Notes: generated from the sequence alone by a model not told the origin. A DNA stretch of 9,816 nt from an uncultured Cryomorphaceae bacterium (GCA_913049755.1 CAJWXO010000038.1:1-9816), one strand, 5' to 3'. Positions 1 through 7,947 are shown, counted from the first letter of the stretch. Program-made: numbers and translations.

Positions 1-72
1 CGTTGATAGGCTATAGGTGTAAAGGCAGTAATGTCATAGCCGAGTAGTACTAATTACCCGTGGATTTTTTGT
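1..72 (+). rRNA. rrl: 23S ribosomal RNA, 3' end (partial)
   Basis: The first bases match the conserved 3' terminal segment of bacterial 23S rRNA: GTTGATAGGC at 2-11, the AGTAATG element at 27-33, and the GTACTAAT...CCG block around 47-60. The version seen here, with GCCGAGTAGTACTAATTACC, is of the Bacteroidota type. The gene runs in from the left edge, so only its tail is present. The 3' boundary is estimated by comparison with the E. coli end, about 20 bases beyond ACTAAT, and could be off by several bases. It is followed by the 5S gene on the same strand, as expected for a 16S-23S-5S operon. Confidence 0.9.
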
Positions 73-118
73 CCCGATTTTTTTATGTTGCTTCCGATAT
101 GCCAAATTACCTTGTTAA

Positions 119-231
119 AACATGGTGGTTATTGCGTCGGGGATCACCTCTTCCCATTCCGAACAGAGTCGTTAAGCCCGATTGCGCCGATGGTACTGGT
201 TAATTCCGGGAGAGTAGGACGCCGCCATAAC
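119..231 (+). rRNA. rrf: 5S ribosomal RNA
   Basis: This is a complete 5S rRNA. The conserved core is visible: GGGGATCACCTCTTCCCATT near 139-158, CCGAACAGAG at 159-168, GTTAAGCCCG at 171-180 and GGGAGAGTAGG at 208-218. The ends form the closing helix: ATGGTGG at 122-128 pairs with CCGCCAT at 222-228, with one G-U pair. The exact termini are set by this helix and could extend a few bases either way. It lies about 50 bases after the 23S end and is the last gene of the rRNA operon. Confidence 0.93.
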
Positions 232-238
232 TCATACG

Positions 239-264
239 AAACCCTCGCGTAAGCGAGGGTTTTT
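239..264 (+). terminator. Rho-independent terminator of the rRNA operon
   Basis: ACCCTCGC (241-248) and GCGAGGGT (253-260) form a perfect GC-rich 8-bp stem closed by a GTAA loop, which is a GNRA tetraloop, and are followed directly by a T-run. AA before and TT after the stem can extend the pairing. Its place 10 bases after the 5S end makes it the terminator of the rRNA transcript, separating it from the porin gene downstream. Confidence 0.93.
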
Positions 265-317
265 GCGTTTTAAAATGTGAATGATTAAATATTTGCTTTT
301 GGGTTTCTCAAATCTCT

Positions 318-325
318 TAAATTTG
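318..325 (+). promoter_or_regulatory. Bacteroidota -7 promoter box (TAnnTTTG) for the porin gene
   Basis: TAAATTTG is an exact match to the Bacteroidota -7 consensus TAnnTTTG. It ends five bases before the porin ATG at 331, so transcription should begin at or within a few bases of the start codon. Candidate -33 TTTG elements occur at 292-295 and 298-301, but the spacers (22 and 16 bases) differ from the usual 19-20, so the upstream half is uncertain. Confidence 0.6.
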
Positions 326-330
326 CACTT

Positions 331-2112
331 ATGAGTAGATATGGCTTGAATTTTTTGGGTTTTCTCTTTTGTGGTTTTAATATTTGTGCGCAAAACACTG
401 ATTCATCACAGTTTGATTTTTATTCGTCGGACTCTAATGCTTTGTATCCGGTCTACTACGCCAATGAGGATACTTTATTTGAAAACGACAGTACTACTCT
501 ATTCGAAGTCCTAGACAATATATTTATTGACGATTCTACGGATTGGAGAAAAATCAATCTAGTAGACTACAAAATTCAAGGGACTGAACCAATTTGGAGA
601 AATTTGTCGACTTTAATTGGAAGCCTTGGCGCTCCGCTGTATAATCCATTATTTGGATTTGAAACTGAAGATCATAGTTTTTCTGGATTTTTAAGCTCTG
701 GAAACAATTCGGGGGCATTTAATTTCCGTAGAGGTCCATTACCTATGCTTGAATGGCTTTATTCGGATGGTCATGGACGTGGCCAGTCTTTTGGCTTTAG
801 AGCTAGCGCTAGTTTTAACCGCAATGAGCATTATGATGTTCGATATGTGCGAACACAGACTCGTGGAACACTGGTTAACGAATCATATTTGAGAGATGAT
901 TTATTACTTAAGACTATTGTTTTCCGCCCTAATCCAGGTCTAACTTGGAAAGCTATGGTTAGGTATCAGTCGGGTGAGTCTAATGAGACCGGGGGTGTTG
1001 TTGACAAGAGTCAATTGGACTCGAATCGGTTTAATTGGAATCGGGAATTAGTGACCACTAGATTCTCTAATGATGTAACTTCTTTTTATAAGTCGTTCAG
1101 CTGGGAGGCTTCTATTTCAACTATAGAATTATTAGGAAGTAAATACCAATATCATTTGAGGTCTTCAGGCTTTTTCCATAATAGAATATTTGATGCAACA
1201 AGTTTAATGATTAGCGATAGTTCGGGATCTCAAAAAAACCGAACAGAATTATCAATTTCACGCTCTAGTATGAACGATAAGGTCTATTTTTCTTTAGGAA
1301 TTCAGAATCGATTACAAAAACGAAATTCAATAGATTCGTCTAATGGTATTGTATGGGATCCATATTTAAGCTTACGCAATGCAGTTTTTGATTTTGAGTA
1401 TCGTCTACGATCTGCAACATATGATTTTTTTATCGGCCCTGTGAATTTGTTTAAAGGGATTCTATTTTCCAGTATAAATGCAAAAAGAAAACTGCTCCCA
1501 TTTTGGTCGGGGCAATTGCAAGAGAAAGTGTCTTATCAGAGTGGGACTATATTTTTAAAGTTAAAAAAAGCTCACTTAAGTTCTTCAATTCTCATTTCGA
1601 ACGGGGACAATGTTTTGGTTAATTCTATAAATAATAATGATGCAGTTTGGTCTCTAAGAGAGAGTTATAATGTCTTGAGATTTGCTATTATTGGCGATAT
1701 AGTTAAGTCATTGAAATATAAATTGCATTATTCTAGTGTTTCACGCCTAGATCTGGGAATTGCTCCTTGGGTTGGTGAGTTGTTTTACAGTAAGGAATGG
1801 ACTCTAAATCCAAAAACATCCATATTTTTTGGGATCAATGCAACAGGATGGGCGGGTAAATGGAATCGGCCTTTTTATATTGCTGAAAGAGGAACGTTTG
1901 CATTTAACAATTCTGAAATTCAAAGTGATAAATTTTTGAGTGGTCTAATTAGTCCATTTGTTGGAGTAAGATTTAAATCAGACGCTGAGGTTATATTGAA
2001 TTTCCAAAACGCGAATCAAGGATGGTTGCCAAATACTGTTTTTCTTGTAGAAGACTATCCTTCTCCCCCTTTGACATTGAGGATTACGGGGCGATGGAGA
2101 ATGTTTAATTAG
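331..2112 (+). CDS. Putative porin, outer-membrane beta-barrel protein (Bacteroidota Porin_10-like)
   Basis: This 593-aa protein has a short hydrophobic N-terminus (residues 4-20) ending in a typical signal-peptidase site, CAQ-N around residue 21, so export is expected. The rest is rich in Ser, Asn, aromatic residues and alternating hydrophobic/polar stretches typical of beta-strands, and the chain ends with a strand, LRITGRWRMF, near the C-terminus as outer-membrane barrels do. The 85-225 segment (GSLGAPLYNP, then PLPMLEWLYSDGHGRGQSF, then VRTQTRGTLVNESY) has the order of elements I associate with the Bacteroidota 'putative porin' family (Porin_10): a P-L-T/M-x-L motif, a G-Q motif, a barrel strand and an R-x-x-G-x-Y/L motif. 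The family's substrate is not established and no partner gene adjoins. The gene stands alone between the rRNA operon and a convergent operon. The ATG is set by the promoter box just upstream; there is no Shine-Dalgarno. Confidence 0.75.
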   Translation: MSRYGLNFLGFLFCGFNICAQNTDSSQFDFYSSDSNALYPVYYANEDTLFENDSTTLFEVLDNIFIDDSTDWRKINLVDYKIQGTEPIWRNLSTLIGSLGAPLYNPLFGFETEDHSFSGFLSSGNNSGAFNFRRGPLPMLEWLYSDGHGRGQSFGFRASASFNRNEHYDVRYVRTQTRGTLVNESYLRDDLLLKTIVFRPNPGLTWKAMVRYQSGESNETGGVVDKSQLDSNRFNWNRELVTTRFSNDVTSFYKSFSWEASISTIELLGSKYQYHLRSSGFFHNRIFDATSLMISDSSGSQKNRTELSISRSSMNDKVYFSLGIQNRLQKRNSIDSSNGIVWDPYLSLRNAVFDFEYRLRSATYDFFIGPVNLFKGILFSSINAKRKLLPFWSGQLQEKVSYQSGTIFLKLKKAHLSSSILISNGDNVLVNSINNNDAVWSLRESYNVLRFAIIGDIVKSLKYKLHYSSVSRLDLGIAPWVGELFYSKEWTLNPKTSIFFGINATGWAGKWNRPFYIAERGTFAFNNSEIQSDKFLSGLISPFVGVRFKSDAEVILNFQNANQGWLPNTVFLVEDYPSPPLTLRITGRWRMFN

Positions 2113-2144
2113 ATGTCATTTATAATTCGGGGAAACTTGTCTAG

Positions 2145-2178
2145 TTAACTATTTTCTTTAGAAATAGTTAAATTTTTT
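2145..2178 (+). terminator. Rho-independent terminator of the porin gene
   Basis: TTAACTATTT (2145-2154) and AAATAGTTAA (2162-2171) are a perfect 10-bp inverted repeat with a 7-base loop, followed by six T at 2173-2178. The T-run lies on the plus strand, so it serves the porin gene ending at 2112. On the minus strand no T-run follows the hairpin, so it is a weaker candidate for ending the dnaB transcript. The last bases of the T-run overlap the dnaB stop codon (2177-2179). Confidence 0.8.
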
Positions 2179-3682
2179 AAAATGGGTCATCATTATTAGG
2201 GTCGATGTTTGCACCGAATTGGTCTCCAGCTGCAGCATTCATTCTCGACTCATATACCGCAGGGTTTGAGGCCATTCCTATATTTTCAAGATCACTAAAT
2301 TTAGCCATGTTTGCTTCGAATCTCAACCGCACTTTTTCTAATGATCCATTACGATGTTTTGCAACTATTAGTTCACCTTGTCCATCACACGGAGTACCGT
2401 CATCGTCCCATTCATGTATTTGATAGTATTCAGGTCGGTAGATAAATGAAACTATATCCGCATCTTGCTCAATTGCCCCAGACTCTCTTAAATCTGAAAG
2501 TAAAGGCCTTTTGCTTCCACCTCTCGTTTCAACTGCTCGGCTCAATTGAGATAATGCAATAACTGGAATATCTAGTTCTTTTGCAATGCTTTTTAGAGAT
2601 CTGGAGATAGTAGAAATTTCTTGTTCACGATTACCGTTAGATTTTGTTACTCCAGCAGTCATTAACTGCAAATAATCAATAATAATTATCTCTACTTTAT
2701 GCTGGGCTACTAGTCTTCTGCACTTTGCTCTGAGATCAAAAATAGATAGACCTGGAGTATCGTCTATATAGATTGGTGCATCCTCTAATTTTTTAACTTT
2801 AGAGCTTAGTTGTTGCCATTCTATTGGCTCTAAATTCCCTTTTCTTAACTTTTCTGAGTCAATACCAGTTTCTGAGGCTATCAATCTAGTAATCAATTGC
2901 ACTGAGGACATTTCTAGTGAAAATACACCGATTGGAATATTATGGTCAATCGCTATATTTCGAGCCATGCTCAAGGATAAAGCTGTCTTGCCCATTCCTG
3001 GTCTGGAAGCAATTATAATTAAATCAGATTTTTGCCATCCTGCAGTGACCCGATCAACTGCTTTAAAGCCTGAAGGAACCCCGGATAATCCTTCTTTTTT
3101 TGAAATGTCTTCGATTTTTTGAAGAGCTTGTTTTACTAGCTCAAATGAGCCCTCATAATTTTTTTTCAAGTTTCCTTGAGATATATTGAAGAGGTTTTGT
3201 TCAGCTACATCGAGTAATTCTAAGACATCATTTGTTTCGTCATAGGCTTGCTCTATCATATTATGCGATATGCGTATTAATTCTCGCTGAATATGTTTTT
3301 GAACCACAATTCTCGCGTGGAATTCAATATGTGCAGAAGATGAAACTCTAGTTGAGAGTCCAATTAATTTTGCTTCACCACCAATATTATTAAGTTCACC
3401 TCCTTTTTTCAATCGTTGAGAAACTGTAAGTATGTCAATTGGGTCTGAGTCCCCAAAGAGTTGGGTGATTGCTTCAAAAATTTTTTGATGTCCATCAACA
3501 TAAAAGCTTTCGAAAGAGAGGATATCAATTACTTTAGAAAGAGCGTCTCTATCAATGAGTAAAGCTCCAAGAACAGCCTCTTCCAATTCTATAGCTTGAG
3601 GAGGGATTCTCCCAACTCCAGATAGAGGAAGAATATTTGTATCGCTGGATCTGTTTGATTTAGATTTTAGAGCTTTGTCCAT
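2177..3682 (-). CDS. dnaB: Replicative DNA helicase DnaB
   Basis: DnaB is the hexameric ATP-driven 5'-3' helicase that unwinds DNA at the replication fork and recruits primase. The 501-aa protein has the N-terminal DnaB_N helical domain (about residues 25-130), a linker helix region (about 170-195) and the RecA-like C-terminal domain (about 198-465). Visible motifs are Walker A SRPGMGKT (226-233), FSLEMS (254-259), Walker B IIIIDYLQLM (332-341), SQLSRAVE (378-385) and RESGAIEQDADIV (399-411), all intact. The acidic, Asn-rich tail ending DDPF is typical of Bacteroidota DnaB. Length is normal or slightly long. It is the last gene of the minus-strand run, 20 bases after accA, and converges with the porin gene. 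No intein interrupts the Walker or arginine-finger regions. The ATG has no Shine-Dalgarno before it. Confidence 0.97.
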   Translation of the reverse strand: MDKALKSKSNRSSDTNILPLSGVGRIPPQAIELEEAVLGALLIDRDALSKVIDILSFESFYVDGHQKIFEAITQLFGDSDPIDILTVSQRLKKGGELNNIGGEAKLIGLSTRVSSSAHIEFHARIVVQKHIQRELIRISHNMIEQAYDETNDVLELLDVAEQNLFNISQGNLKKNYEGSFELVKQALQKIEDISKKEGLSGVPSGFKAVDRVTAGWQKSDLIIIASRPGMGKTALSLSMARNIAIDHNIPIGVFSLEMSSVQLITRLIASETGIDSEKLRKGNLEPIEWQQLSSKVKKLEDAPIYIDDTPGLSIFDLRAKCRRLVAQHKVEIIIIDYLQLMTAGVTKSNGNREQEISTISRSLKSIAKELDIPVIALSQLSRAVETRGGSKRPLLSDLRESGAIEQDADIVSFIYRPEYYQIHEWDDDGTPCDGQGELIVAKHRNGSLEKVRLRFEANMAKFSDLENIGMASNPAVYESRMNAAAGDQFGANIDPNNDDPF

Positions 3683-3702
3683 GTTAGGTGGTTAATTGTT
3701 TT

Positions 3703-4659
3703 TTAGGATTCTTCATAAACACCCATTTGACAAAATTTCTCAACTCGACTTTTAATCAAATCATCCGTTGGTATGTTTTTTAATCCTTCATAAATCTTAG
3801 AAATAGATTCAGATAATATATTGAACATTTCACTTGGATGCCTGTGAGCACCTCCTGCAGGCTCATTAATAATCCCATCAATTAGCCCATTGGAAAGCAT
3901 ATCTTTTGCTGTCAGCTTAAGAGCTTCAGCAGCTCTCTCTTTGTGGTCCCAATTTCTCCAGAGGATGGAGGAACAAGACTCTGGGCTGATTACAGAGTAC
4001 CATGTATTTTCTAGCATTATGACTTTATCTCCAACGCCAATTCCAAGGGCGCCACCTGAAGCTCCTTCTCCAATAATTATACAAATTATGGGAACTTTCA
4101 AACGAGACATCTCTAAAATATTTCGCGCTATTGCTTCTCCTTGTCCTCGTTCTTCAGCCTCTACTCCGGGGAATGCTCCCGGTGTATCGATTAAGGCGAC
4201 AACTGGTCTTCCAAATTTTTCAGCTTGCTTCATAAGCCTTAGGGCTTTTCGATAACCTTCAGGATTGGGCATCCCGAAATTGCGTAGTTGTCGCATTTTC
4301 GTATTCACTCCTTTTTGCTGTCCGATAAAAAGATATGATTCATCATTTATCATTCCCCATCCACCGACCATGGCTTTGTCATCTTTAACCGTCCTGTCTC
4401 CATGTAATTCAATAAATGAATTGTTGGTCATTGCCTCTAAGTAAGCAAGTGTATGCGGACGACTTGGGTGTCTACTTAATTGAACTCGTTGCCAAGCCGT
4501 AAGTTTTTCTTTAGTTTCGGCCTGAGCAGATAATAATTTGGATTCAAGCTCTTGAAGACTTTCTTTCATGTCAATGCCGCTCTCGATTTCAAGAGCTTTA
4601 GCTTTTTCTATCTGTTCATCAATTTCTTTTATTGACTCTTCAAAATCTAGATATTCCAT
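3703..4659 (-). CDS. accA: Acetyl-CoA carboxylase carboxyltransferase subunit alpha
   Basis: AccA pairs with AccD to form the carboxyltransferase that moves CO2 from carboxybiotin to acetyl-CoA, giving malonyl-CoA for fatty-acid synthesis in the cytoplasm. The 318-aa length fits the family (E. coli about 319). An N-terminal coiled coil (about residues 5-55, Glu/Lys-rich) precedes the crotonase-like carboxyltransferase domain. Hallmarks include [13 protein letters not shown] (61-73), ELHGDR (84-89), IDTPGAFPG (157-165), the oxyanion-hole glycine segment [10 protein letters not shown] (197-206) and [14 protein letters not shown] (222-235). accD is not in the window. The gene lies 80 bases after the EamA transporter gene, a gap large enough for its own promoter, and 20 bases before dnaB. 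Confidence 0.97.
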   Translation of the reverse strand: MEYLDFEESIKEIDEQIEKAKALEIESGIDMKESLQELESKLLSAQAETKEKLTAWQRVQLSRHPSRPHTLAYLEAMTNNSFIELHGDRTVKDDKAMVGGWGMINDESYLFIGQQKGVNTKMRQLRNFGMPNPEGYRKALRLMKQAEKFGRPVVALIDTPGAFPGVEAEERGQGEAIARNILEMSRLKVPIICIIIGEGASGGALGIGVGDKVIMLENTWYSVISPESCSSILWRNWDHKERAAEALKLTAKDMLSNGLIDGIINEPAGGAHRHPSEMFNILSESISKIYEGLKNIPTDDLIKSRVEKFCQMGVYEES

Positions 4660-4670
4660 ATTTGATAATG

Positions 4671-4678
4671 CAAAGTTT
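4671..4678 (-). promoter_or_regulatory. Possible internal -7 promoter box before accA
   Basis: Read on the minus strand, AAACTTTG matches five of the six fixed positions of the Bacteroidota -7 box TAnnTTTG and lies 11 bases before the accA ATG. It sits in the longest gap (80 bases) of the otherwise tightly packed operon. No TTTG -33 element is visible at the expected distance, so this is a weak call. If real, it would let accA and dnaB be expressed apart from tgt-lptG-eamA. Confidence 0.3.
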
Positions 4679-4739
4679 AAAATTAAAGCTTTCCCATGGC
4701 CTTTTGTTTAAAATGTGGAAAACTTAGAGTATAAACCTC

Positions 4740-5678
4740 TCATGATTTTTTGATTTTATTCAACAGGTAATGATTCCTTCTTCTTTTTCTTCTTTTTAGA
4801 TATGCATCTAAACTTATTACTACAAGAATAGTAGATACCCCAAAGTAAAACATTGGGTTCATAGTTTCGGTTGAGCCAAAAATAATTATGGCTAATATAA
4901 TTCCATAAACAGGTTCCATGGCAATTGTTAATACAACGGTGAACGGAGATAAATACTTCATTATTCTAACGGATTGTACAAATGCAAAGGCAGTACAAAG
5001 GCTAGCTAAAATTGTTAAATATATCCAGTCATTTGGAGTGGGAGATGAAATCACGTGAATCAAGCTACCGTCAAAAGCAAAATAAATACCTAAAATAATT
5101 GTCCCTATTCCCATTTCCCAAATTGAAATGTCTAAGGGCTTCATTTTATTTACTATTCGGCCATTTAAAACTGAGAATAAAGCACTAAGTAATGCGCTAA
5201 TTAGTCCAAGAGCAATAGCAATCTCATTACCTTTGACAGATTCGATTAGTATGAGCATTCCAATCACTATACCGAGACCCAGTAGTATTTCAGATATGTA
5301 AATTTTCCGCTTGAAGAAAATAGGCTCAAGGACGGACACAAAAAATGGCCCAGTACTAAGGCAAGCCAATGTTAATGAAACGTTAGAGATTTTAATTGTA
5401 TGGTAGAAAGTAATCCAATGAAGAACGATAATTATTGAATTCAAAAAGAGTAAAAAGAATAATTTTTTGTTCGGAAATAGTAATGGTCTTTTTTTGAATT
5501 GAAAAAACAAACCCATAAAAACTGATGCAAGCAATACCCGATACCAAACTATGGGCAGAGCTTCAATGGTTATTAATCTACCTAAAACTCCAGTGAATCC
5601 CCATATAAATACTATAAGGTGCATCCATAAATAATGGATCCACAAAGGGGAATTGTCATTTGGGAAAATTACTGACAC
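4740..5678 (-). CDS. EamA/DMT-family transporter (10-TM permease)
   Basis: The 312-aa integral membrane protein has two tandem EamA repeats, about residues 16-146 and 155-292, with ten hydrophobic segments in all, as in drug/metabolite transporters. FIWGFTG (24-30) in the first helix and the EP signature near the end of each repeat (EPIFFKR 118-124; EPVYGIILA 255-263) are typical. The tail is strongly basic (KRRKRRR around 295-301), which predicts a cytoplasmic C-terminus. Members export or import diverse small molecules, and the substrate cannot be read from sequence. The start is GTG at 5678: the frame is closed 9 bases upstream by a TAA that is also the stop codon of the permease gene before it, and the first in-frame ATG (residue 19) falls at the first helix. 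The position between lptG-type and accA genes suggests co-expression with envelope and lipid genes. Confidence 0.88.
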   Translation of the reverse strand: MSVIFPNDNSPLWIHYLWMHLIVFIWGFTGVLGRLITIEALPIVWYRVLLASVFMGLFFQFKKRPLLFPNKKLFFLLFLNSIIIVLHWITFYHTIKISNVSLTLACLSTGPFFVSVLEPIFFKRKIYISEILLGLGIVIGMLILIESVKGNEIAIALGLISALLSALFSVLNGRIVNKMKPLDISIWEMGIGTIILGIYFAFDGSLIHVISSPTPNDWIYLTILASLCTAFAFVQSVRIMKYLSPFTVVLTIAMEPVYGIILAIIIFGSTETMNPMFYFGVSTILVVISLDAYLKRRKRRRNHYLLNKIKKS

Positions 5679-5687
5679 TCTGAATGA

Positions 5688-6767
5688 TTATTTTACAGCT
5701 CTGATATATAGCACAGAGCCGAGAATTGTAAAAAGAAAATTCGGGAGCCAAATGGCCATAAATGCATTAAATATCGGGATGGAGACAAGTACTCCCCCTA
5801 GTTGCATGAAAAAGATATAAATGACTGCAATAAGTAAACCAATTGCAATTTGACCTCCTATGCCTCCTCTTCTTTTCTCTGAGGATAAAACTACTGCTAT
5901 AAAAACAAGAATAAATACCGAAAACGGATATGCTATTCTCTTATGCCATTCCATTTCATGAGAAGTTATCGCCTCAGAGCCACTTATTCTCTCACGTTTT
6001 AAATATTTCAATAATTGAGGAGATGTCATTGTAGAAGTGCTTCTGAGATCTGGACTTATTGTGGTTGGATCAAATGCAAAAGATGTATCCATCCTGCGGC
6101 CACTTTCAAGTTTCATTCTCCCCGATTGTAGCCATGTTCTTAATGTCCAATTATCCACTTGCCACTTCCTCTGCGCAGTATCATATCTCACAAAGTCTGC
6201 CATCAGCTTCTCTATCATTCTGTCATTTTTGAACCTCTCATAACTAAAGTGATAACCCCCTAATCTTTCAGGACTCCATGTTTCAATATATATGTAATGG
6301 TCAGGTAGGATCTGACGATGGATATTTATTGGACGCTTAATTATTTTATCTTGAACATAAGTGTCTTCAAAATGAATCCTAGCAATATTTGTTTTTGGTA
6401 TGACAAAATGACTTAGTATAGAATTCCCAATAAATAATACCAGGGCTCCCAATAAAAAAGGCTTCATAAGTCTTGGGAATGACACGCCTCCAGTTAAAGC
6501 TGCCACTATCTCACTGTCTCTGGCCATTCTTCCAGTCACAAAAATAGTCGACAAAAAAACTATTAGTGAGCTGAAAGTTGTTCCGTAAAAGGCTAGAAAA
6601 TTGACGTAATAATCCCCGATTATTGCCGATATATTAGCATTTTTATTGATGAAATTATCCACTTTTTGGCTGATGTCAAAGACAACAGCAATCATCATAA
6701 CTAACCCTAAAAAAAGAAAGAAACTTCCCAGGAACCTAAAAAAAATATAGCGGTCTAAGCGATTCAT
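5688..6767 (-). CDS. LptF/LptG family LPS-export permease (YjgP/YjgQ)
   Basis: This 359-aa inner-membrane protein has the LptF/LptG plan: three N-terminal helices (about residues 10-30, 59-79, 104-124), a periplasmic beta-jellyroll domain (about 135-265) and three C-terminal helices (about 280-298, 305-325, 333-353). The conserved coupling-helix region GRMARDSEIVAALTGG (79-94) and the HKRIAYPFSVFILVFIAVVLS...KRRGG stretch (275-302) are clear. In Gram-negatives LptF and LptG pair with the ATPase LptB to extract lipopolysaccharide from the inner membrane and pass it to LptC/LptA. The LptG-like choice is based on length and on the tgt-linked position I recall from other Bacteroidota; only one paralogue is in the window, so I leave the symbol blank. 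It starts 13 bases after the tgt stop and ends 9 bases before the transporter gene. Confidence 0.93.
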   Translation of the reverse strand: MNRLDRYIFFRFLGSFFLFLGLVMMIAVVFDISQKVDNFINKNANISAIIGDYYVNFLAFYGTTFSSLIVFLSTIFVTGRMARDSEIVAALTGGVSFPRLMKPFLLGALVLFIGNSILSHFVIPKTNIARIHFEDTYVQDKIIKRPINIHRQILPDHYIYIETWSPERLGGYHFSYERFKNDRMIEKLMADFVRYDTAQRKWQVDNWTLRTWLQSGRMKLESGRRMDTSFAFDPTTISPDLRSTSTMTSPQLLKYLKRERISGSEAITSHEMEWHKRIAYPFSVFILVFIAVVLSSEKRRGGIGGQIAIGLLIAVIYIFFMQLGGVLVSIPIFNAFMAIWLPNFLFTILGSVLYIRAVK

Positions 6768-6780
6768 ATATTTTTAAATC

Positions 6781-7911
6781 TTAAAGTCGGGATTGTAATT
6801 TAGGAATCATACTGTTTTTCCACGAAACAAAATCGCCATGAATAATATGTTTTCTAGCTTCTTCGACTAACCATAAATAAAATCTCAAGTTATGTAAAGA
6901 TGCAATTTGTTTACCAAGAGCCTCATTGGCGACAAAAAGGTGTCGTAAATAAGCTTTACTAAAACGATTGTCAACTGCAGAATCACCATTCGAATCAATA
7001 GGGGACAAATCCTCAGCCCATTTTGCATTTTTTATATTTATTATCCCTTCAGAAGTAAATATTTGTCCGTTTCTCGCATTTCTCGTCGGCATAACACAGT
7101 CAAACATATCCACACCTAGGGCAATGTTTTCTAAAATGTTAACGGGTGTACCAACTCCCATTAAGTATCTAGGGCGTTCTTTCGGGAGTATGGAGCATAC
7201 TTGTTCTGTCATTTCATACATCTCTTCAGCAGGCTCTCCTACGCTAAGACCACCTATAGCATTTCCGAATGCCTCTTTACTGGCTATATATTCTGCAGAT
7301 TCCTGCCTAAGATCAGAATAAGTGCTTCCTTGAACTATGGGAAACAATGCTTGACTATAATCATATAGTTCTTCGCTTGAATCCCAATAATTTATGCATC
7401 TATCTAGCCATCTATGTGTTCTTAGCATGGCTTCTCGGGCATATGTTTTATCACATGGGTAATCGGTACATTCATCAAATGCCATGACAATATCTGCTCC
7501 AATTTTTCTTTGAATTCCCATAACTGATTCTGGAGTAAACATATGTCTACTTCCGTCAATATGACTTTGGAATCGAACTCCTTCTTCGGTTATTTTTCTT
7601 ATGTGTTGAAGACTATGAACCTGAAACCCGCCGCTATCTGTCAACATAGGCTTGTTCCAAGTGATGAATTTATGAATCCCTCCAGATTTCTGTATAATAT
7701 CTGTTCCAGGTCTGAGATATAGATGATATGTATTACTCAAGATTATCTGCGCATGTGTATCATTTGTCAAATCCTCAGTATAAATACTTTTAACTGCACC
7801 TGCAGTTCCAACTGGCATAAATATTGGCGTTTGGATTTCCCCATGATCTGTATTTAATATTCCAGCCCGAGCTGAACTCCCTTTATCTTGAGATTTTAAT
7901 TCAAAGTTCAT
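6781..7911 (-). CDS. tgt: tRNA-guanine(34) transglycosylase (queuine/preQ1), lacking the zinc cysteines
   Basis: Tgt swaps guanine-34 in tRNAs for Asp, Asn, His and Tyr with the queuosine precursor preQ1. The 376-aa TIM-barrel protein has the catalytic Asp in TDSGGFQ (Asp92), the substrate-pocket segments DECTDYP (146-152) and GGLSVGE (220-226), GVGTP (252-256), and the nucleophilic Asp in DMFDCVMPTRNARNG (Asp271). The usual zinc site is CxCxxC plus a His in the S/T-x-H-N motif. Here the aligned positions are Gly309, Ser311 and Asp314, with only His340 (LHN) kept, and the alignment needs no insertion or deletion. I recall Bacteroidota Tgt proteins commonly showing this, so the enzyme is probably active, but that is from memory. 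It is the first gene of the operon, with a TAnnTTTG box four bases before the ATG and no Shine-Dalgarno. Confidence 0.95.
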   Translation of the reverse strand: MNFELKSQDKGSSARAGILNTDHGEIQTPIFMPVGTAGAVKSIYTEDLTNDTHAQIILSNTYHLYLRPGTDIIQKSGGIHKFITWNKPMLTDSGGFQVHSLQHIRKITEEGVRFQSHIDGSRHMFTPESVMGIQRKIGADIVMAFDECTDYPCDKTYAREAMLRTHRWLDRCINYWDSSEELYDYSQALFPIVQGSTYSDLRQESAEYIASKEAFGNAIGGLSVGEPAEEMYEMTEQVCSILPKERPRYLMGVGTPVNILENIALGVDMFDCVMPTRNARNGQIFTSEGIINIKNAKWAEDLSPIDSNGDSAVDNRFSKAYLRHLFVANEALGKQIASLHNLRFYLWLVEEARKHIIHGDFVSWKNSMIPKLQSRL

Positions 7912-7915
7912 TCTT

Positions 7916-7923
7916 CAAAATTA
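7916..7923 (-). promoter_or_regulatory. -7 promoter box (TAnnTTTG) of the tgt operon
   Basis: On the minus strand TAATTTTG is an exact TAnnTTTG match and ends four bases before the tgt ATG at 7911. Transcription would begin at or just around the start codon, giving a leaderless or near-leaderless mRNA. I see no good TTTG -33 element 19-20 bases upstream. It should drive tgt, lptG-type permease, EamA transporter and probably accA-dnaB. Confidence 0.6.
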
Positions 7924-7939
7924 GGCCTTTCATTTGGAC

Positions 7940-7947
7940 TACTTTTG
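7940..7947 (+). promoter_or_regulatory. -7 promoter box (TAnnTTTG) of the ORF94-rsmG unit
   Basis: TACTTTTG matches TAnnTTTG exactly and lies nine bases before the ATG at 7957. It points away from the tgt promoter; the two boxes are 16 bases apart back to back. Because the box covers the in-frame TTG at 7945, that upstream TTG is unlikely to be the translation start of the ORF. Confidence 0.5.

Noticed and set aside
3683..3702. CACCTAA before the dnaB ATG as an unusual regulatory site
   Set aside because: It resembles an anti-Shine-Dalgarno rather than a ribosome site, but a match this short in a 20-base gap is easily chance.
4740..5678. EamA transporter as a queuosine-precursor importer because tgt is nearby
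   Set aside because: Known precursor transporters (YhhQ, QueT, QrtT) are different families, a permease gene lies between the two, and nothing in the sequence indicates the substrate.
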